NCBI GenBank assembly: GCA_037447655.1 | Contig: JBBHKE010001907.1 | Coordinates: 189,125 to 253,124 of the forward strand | Length of the DNA stretch: 64,000 nucleotides | Source of the DNA: Zygnema cylindricum | Taxonomy: Eukaryota > Streptophyta > Zygnematophyceae > Zygnematales > Zygnemataceae | Reading direction: 5' to 3' | In this document: positions 59,256-64,000 of the stretch, piece after piece | Layout: every line of letters starts with the position of its first letter | Numbering within the stretch: position 1 is the first letter of the stretch | The notes under the pieces: generated by a model | Seen by the model: only the letters and a program-made list of their open reading frames with translations | Database searches by the model: none | Told to the model about the DNA's origin: nothing | Program-made: the position numbers and the translations under genes

Positions 59256-60362
59256 TCTAGTCTAATTTTAATTTTTCTTTTAATCCACACTTTTCTCTGC
59301 AATATTTTAACATTGGAGAGGGCACAGGTTTGGTCATCATGTCAGCCACCATTTCCTCATCAGATCTATATACAAGATTCACTATTTTATTCTCCACTTT
59401 TTCTCTTACAAAACTTAATCTTATGTTCATATGTTTAGCCTAAAATGATGTTTTGGATTGGCTGCAATTGCTATGGCCGCTTGATTGTCACAAAACACTT
59501 CATGCACTCCCTCCTTCATATACCCAATTCTTGCAGCAAGGACTTGACCCACATCAACTCTTTCACAAGAGAAGAAGAGGCCATGTACTCAGCCTCCATA
59601 GTGGACTGAGCAACCACCTTTTGTTGCTTACTGCTCCAACAGCAAGCACCTTCCCCAACATACAACACATACCCAGAAGTGCATCTTCTCATAGGTGCGT
59701 CTCCATAACTGGCGTCACTCCAAGTAGTGATGTCCGTGTGCTCCCCTCCCAATTGCAACCATAACTCTCTAGTTCCTACCAGATATCTCATGACTCTCTT
59801 GGCTGCCTCCCAGTCTCTCTTCCTAGGATCATGAAGACTCCTACTGAGTACTCCAACTGCTGCCGCTATGTCCGGTCTGGTACAATTCATAAAATAGATT
59901 AAACTTCCTACGATCTGTCTATAAGGGATAGAATTCATAAACTCTCTCTCATCTGGACTCATCTGATCATCTAAGATCATCACTCCTCCTTCTACACTCC
60001 CATCACTTACTTTTTTCAAGTCCATGGGAGTGGTACAACTGTTAGCATTTTCCATCAGGAATTTCTCAAGCATATTACCTATTGCTTCTTTCTGAGTAAG
60101 TCTAATAATCTTCTTCCCCCTATCTCTCTCCATTTGAATCCCCAAAATATATCTTGCCTCTCCTAAATCTTTCATATCAAATCTGCTTCTAAGATCTTTA
60201 TTTATTTTATTGATATTTTTCAAAGATTTACTCAACACAAGCAAATCATCCACATAAATTGCAATAAAAAAGACACCATTCTCATCTTCAAACATATAGA
60301 TAGAATGGTCAGAACTGATACAGATATATCACAGACCGGTAAGAAACTCATCTAGTTTCTTA
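59256..60362 (-). pseudogene. Copia C: RT C-terminal part and RNase H
   Basis: The frame 59516-60295 begins MFEDENGVFFIAIYVDDLLV, holding the RT YVDD active-site motif, then DLGEARYILGIQ and the RNase H segment (TWSDASYGDAP, STMEAEYMASSS). It ends early at LLQELGI. Beyond that, shifted frames continue the usual ending (CDNQAAIAIA, SFVREKV, DEEMVADMMTKPVP). A frameshift and a TGA near 60365 separate it from the upstream RT part. Confidence 0.9.
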
Positions 60363-62126
60363 TTTCACTGTCGGGGACCCTGCTTCAGTCCATATGAGCC
60401 TGCAGACTTTGCTCTCTTCTCCTTCTTCCACGAACCCCTCGGGTTGTCTCATGAAAATTTCTTCCTCTAACTCACCATTTAGAAAAGCGGTCTTAATGTC
60501 CATCTGGTGGATTTCCATGTCTTCTGCTGCAGCCAGACTGAGGAGAATCCTTACTGATGGGAACCGAACAACTGGAGCAAAGGTCTCCTCATAGTCAATC
60601 CCCTCCTTTTGGGTGAACCCCTTTGCTACCAATCGAGCCTTATATCTCTCAATGGTATTATCTGGGTTCAGTTTTAGTTCAAATACCCATTTACACCAAA
60701 TAGGTTTTCTGTCTGGAGGACAATCCGCTAGTTCCCAAGTATTTGCTTCCATGATAGAAGCCATCTCATCATTTATGGCTCTAATCCATCTTTCTTTTTC
60801 TGGACTATTCACTGCCTCTGAGTAAGATTGAGGCTCATCAGGGTGAGATAGCTTAGTTACCTTATGTGCGGCTTGTTTTTCCTGTAATCTTTTGCTGCTC
60901 CTCCTTCCTCCCTCAAACTCTGAAGCTGGAATGGATGGGAATCTTGGATTTCTTCTCACTATCTCATCCTCTCCCCTGTCCATGGAAACCGGTTCTTGTC
61001 GCGCTTCTTCTATCTCCTCGAAGTCCATAGGAGTATGTGAGGTTTTCGGTGAGTCTCCTGTATCTTGGATCTCCCCTGAATCTGTAATCACGGTTTCACT
61101 CATGTCCCTTTCGCGAACGACCGAGTTCTCCTCAATTTCAGACTCAAATCTGATTCTTATCTTCTTTGTATATTTAAAGGGGTCAAATGACTTTCTTTCA
61201 TCCATGACAACTAAGTGTTTAACCAGAATGATATCTTTCTTTGCTAAGTCATATACTCTATATCCCTTAACATCCTCATCATATCCCACAAAGTATCCAG
61301 GTTTTCCCTTTGCATCTAGTTTCCAGTTTTTCCTATCCGTGTCAAGACTGTAAACTTGGCTACCGAATACTTTAACGTGTGAGATATCTGGTTTCCTTCC
61401 AACCCATCTCTCATAAGGTGTCACTCCCTTTACAACCGAGGTAAGGACTCTATTTTTAATGTAGTTGGCACAGTTCATTGCTTCTGCCCAAAATCTCTTT
61501 CCTATCTTCTTGTCTGCCAACATACTACGTACACTATCTCCAAGTGTTCGATTCAACCTCTCACCTACCCCATTTTGTTCCGGGTTATATGGTACAGTTT
61601 TCTGGTGCTGCACTCCCTCATCTCTCAGATATTCCTCAAACTCGTTAGAGGTATATTCCCCCCCATTATCACTCCTTATCCTCTTAATGGGGGTTTCATG
61701 CAACTTCTCACTCCAAGCTTTATATTCTTTGAAGTAAGTTGATGCTTCAGACTTTGTTTTCAGAAAGTAGACTCTAGAGTATCTAGACCAGTCATCAGTT
61801 ATGGTCATCATGAACCTCTTTCCTCCAACCGAAGGTACTTTTGCAGGTCCCCAAATATCTGTGTGGACCAAATCTAACACTTTCTCACCTCTATATGTGG
61901 CGGCTTTGGGAAAGGGAAGTCTGTGAGCCTTACCTTGAGCACAACCACTACAATCATCCATCATTTCATTATCCCCAAACTGAATGCCATCTACTACCCC
62001 AAGCTTTTTCATTTCCCTCAACCTATCAAAATGCACATGCCCCAACCGCTTATGCCAAATCATCACCTTAGGAACACCAACATAGTAAGCATTCTTCTTT
62101 TCATTACTCAGGTTAAGCCTAAACAT
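60363..62126 (-). pseudogene. Copia C: integrase and RT N-terminal part
   Basis: A long open frame with the GAG-pre-integrase HHCC zinc region (WHKRLGHVHFDRL...CSGCAQGKAH) and an integrase core with DIWGP, DNGGEYTSNEF and the glutamate in YNPEQNGVGERLN. Then come a GKPGYFVGYD motif, an acidic linker and RT (WVFELKLN, RLVAKGFTQKEGIDYEETFAPV, IHQMDIKTAFLNGELEEEI). It stops at a short deletion within the YGLKQGPRQ region near 60380-60400. Confidence 0.93.
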
Positions 62127-62641
62127 CCCTTATCTGCTGTGAAGTAAACTTCATTCCCATACTTAGCTGTAAAGACTCCCTTTCTGGTGAAGGTATCAAA
62201 TTCTTTGTCATCTAGCACAGACGTAGAGACAAGATTTTTACTCAACTGAGGAATGTAGAGCACATCTGAGAATGTAAGTATAGAAGTTTTACCCTCCACT
62301 AAGACTTTCAGATCTACTGATCCCACTAAATCTGTAGTAACCACTCTCCCATCCCCATACTCTATCTCTACAGTAGGGATCTTTCTTAGTTTAGTGAAGA
62401 GTTCTTTATCGCGACACATATGCATGGATGCACCTGAGTCGATAATCCATCCTTCCTGCGGAGCTTCCCGAATTTCTCCAAGGGCACACTTCTGTCTCCG
62501 AGGGATATCCTTCCCCTCCAGACTCTCGTCAAGAAGAAGCTCCCCATCCTCCTCAGAGGACTCATCCTCGGTTTCTCCTGTCACTTTTGTAACCACAAGC
62601 GCCTTTTTCTTCCCTCTTGAAGAACCCCCTCCACGATTCTT
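62108..62641 (-). pseudogene. Copia C: protease region
   Basis: In the same frame as gag, separated only by one TAA (62642-62644). An acidic linker (ETEDESSEEDGELLLDESLE) is followed by the aspartic-protease motif WIIDSGASMHMC and DVLYIPQLSKNLVS. It is shifted out of frame with the integrase ORF near 62115. Confidence 0.88.
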
Positions 62642-63640
62642 TTAGAGCCTCAGCTCCGACAACTTGATACAATCTGCGATGAAGTGTCCAGGCTTTTTGC
62701 AAAAATGACATAGACCCTTTGGGGGCCTCAATCCCCCAGGATGATCTCTTTCCCCTCTGTAAGGTTTCTTCGGGTCCTTCCCCCATCGGTCCCCTCCTGC
62801 AGCTAGAGCTTGAATGCTCTTTCCTCCCCTCCTAATCTCCATTGTGTTTTCCTGCACAAGTATCATCCTGACCACTGTGTTCCATTTCCATGAACTATCA
62901 GGCAATTCCTGTACTCGGTACACTATGTTCTCAAACTCATTTGGTAACTTCATGATGAGTGTGTTAACTTTCATTTTCATTGTATTTGTCCACCCGGCAC
63001 TTTCCATCTCCATATACAAACAAGAAAGATCATTATAGTAATCTAACATCTTTCCTCCTTTGTAAGTGTAACTCACTAGCTTTTGCTCAGCCAACTGGAG
63101 CTCATGAATAGTTCTAGCCCTATAAATCTCCACTAAACTCACCCACAACTCCTCGGCCTTGTAAATGTGAAGATGAGGGGTGGCCAACGCTTGAGTGAGG
63201 TGCCTCAGAATGAAGTTCCTGGCAGCCATGTTTACATCCTCCCAAATTTGAGTATCGCTCTCCGCGGTCTTCACGATCGCCCCTCCCGGTATAGTGGCAA
63301 TAGGAGTGAGGGGTGTCTTTTTCCCTTTCCTCTTTTCTGACACACTGGTGTCCCCATCATCTGCCTCCTCCTCTGAGGCAGCCGTTGCTGTAGGAAACCT
63401 TACGCTGTCCCCATCATCTGCCTCCTCCGCTGAGGCAGCCGTTGCTGTAGGAAACCTTACTCCTCCAAATCCTGGTGGAGTTCCCGAAGGTGGAGGTTTC
63501 ACTTGTCCACTGACGATGCCCCAATATCGTTTTTCGCACAAAGCTCCCAACATCATGGCTTCCCAATAGATGAACCCAGATCCATTCAAGGTGGGCACCC
63601 TAGAGGGTGGGCCCATAACCTGCAATTCTGTATCCTCCAT
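62642..63640 (-). pseudogene. Copia C: Gag
   Basis: 332 codons, ending at a single TAA where element A still has CAA. It starts either at an ATG within the LTR end (MEDTELQVMGPP) or at the ATG inside the primer-binding site (MGPPSRVP). Seen: YWGIVSGQVKPP, a 60-bp in-frame tandem duplication (RFPTATAAS...EADDGD twice), the UBN2-like helical core (HLTQALATPHLHIYKAEELW, MLDYYNDLSCLYMEMES), a basic patch, and the CCHC knuckle CHFCKKPGHFIADC. Gag forms the intracellular particle that packages element RNA. Confidence 0.9.
63606..63620 (-). promoter_or_regulatory. Primer-binding site of element C (half-tRNA iMet type)
   Basis: GGTTATGGGCCCACC on the minus strand, directly next to the 5' LTR end TTGCA. 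Confidence 0.75.
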
Positions 63641-64000
63641 TGGACTACAGAATACAGGAAGCCTCTACATAGTTATTAACTAACCCACTTTCAATGGAAA
63701 CCACTACTACCCAAGCAGACAAGCAGACAATCTGACTCCACCCCTGTGCAGCCTAGACTCCCCTGAGTCCGTAGAAAAAGAAATCTCTGAAAATGCCTAA
63801 CTAGGCGATAAGTTATAGGGTGGCAAAGATAACAATTTATACAAACTCTCAAAGAGAGAGAGGACTATCTTCCTGATTTTTCCTAAGTCCTAGTTTTTCC
63901 TCGTTCCTCTCACAACCCCTATCTACTGCATGTTAGAACCAATCAGAACACTGTACAGTACCAGAAAGAACTACTGCCGATGTACTTTTTGTACGGCCTC
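63621..64000 (-). repeat. 5' LTR of element C (partial, continues past the window)
   Basis: Matches 58199-58570 of the 3' LTR with scattered substitutions. Confidence 0.9.

Larger units (their letters stand above)
58199..64000 (-). mobile_element. Ty1/copia element C, near full length (5' LTR runs off the window)
   Basis: 3' LTR 58199-59243, polypurine tract complement just after it, pol and gag on the minus strand, primer-binding site 63606-63620, 5' LTR from 63621 to beyond 64000. Gene order gag-protease-integrase-RT-RNase H is that of Ty1/copia. One nonsense codon in gag and several frameshifts in pol show it is no longer autonomous. The outer target duplication cannot be tested because the other end is outside the window. 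Confidence 0.95.

Noticed and set aside
60394-62147. Plus-strand ORFs opposite copia pol
   Set aside because: Antisense shadows of the integrase/RT frame.

Overview
The window is nuclear DNA of a green-lineage (streptophyte, most likely land plant) genome. The best evidence is a complete plastid-type alpha-glucan phosphorylase (PHS1/Pho1) with a Ser/Thr-rich N-terminal leader, the plant-specific charged insertion and 16 GT-AG introns. Everything else fits: large introns, AATAAA polyadenylation signals, Ty1/copia, hAT, PIF/Harbinger-like and Stowaway-like elements, and a TTTAGGG-like minisatellite. The species cannot be fixed from the sequence. A run of 10 N at 7116-7125 shows that this is a draft assembly.

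Layout. 1-2702 (+) is the 3' part of a WBP11/ELF5-type splicing-factor gene; its last exon and 3' flank are repeated about 5.05 kb downstream (7261-8978), just after the N gap. 3.6-7.1 kb is packed with repeats, including two PIF/Harbinger-like MITEs inserted side by side. 9090-13227 holds two head-to-head hAT elements; the larger carries a broken transposase gene with a smaller hAT MITE inside it. 14.4-20.3 kb (+) is an ABC1/UbiB-family atypical kinase gene and 24.67-30.96 kb (+) is PHS1 (17 exons, 933 codons, closing in frame). These two genes and the truncated WBP11 gene are the only convincing cellular genes.

From 31 kb to the end the DNA is almost entirely mobile-element derived: a 963-bp MITE with TAA target duplication (33.2-34.2 kb), a 890-bp element ending in the same inverted repeat as the hAT MITE (34.4-35.3 kb), an unrecognised acidic ORF cluster (38-40.3 kb), and a gag-like remnant (42.9-43.4 kb) cut by copia element A (+, 43413-about 48390), which is itself interrupted by copia element B (-, 45080-47577, 5-bp duplication GAAAT). 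Copia element C (-, 58199 to beyond the window) is the best preserved. All three copia copies carry a primer-binding site that matches the anticodon arm of initiator tRNA-Met, which implies half-tRNA priming.

The most unusual locus is 48514-51546 (-). It is a decayed, multi-exon gene whose pieces match, in order, a Crypton/Ndc10-type tyrosine recombinase (SAM-like N-terminal part, KTHAGRG, GRW...D and PRSRVKP...IWPWVE motifs, and the C-terminal helical region). Such elements are known to me mainly from fungi, oomycetes and animals, so this is the first thing to check. I worked by eye: exon edges at consensus splice sites are firm where the frame closes (PHS1, most of ABC1K and the WBP11 3' exons), and tentative elsewhere.
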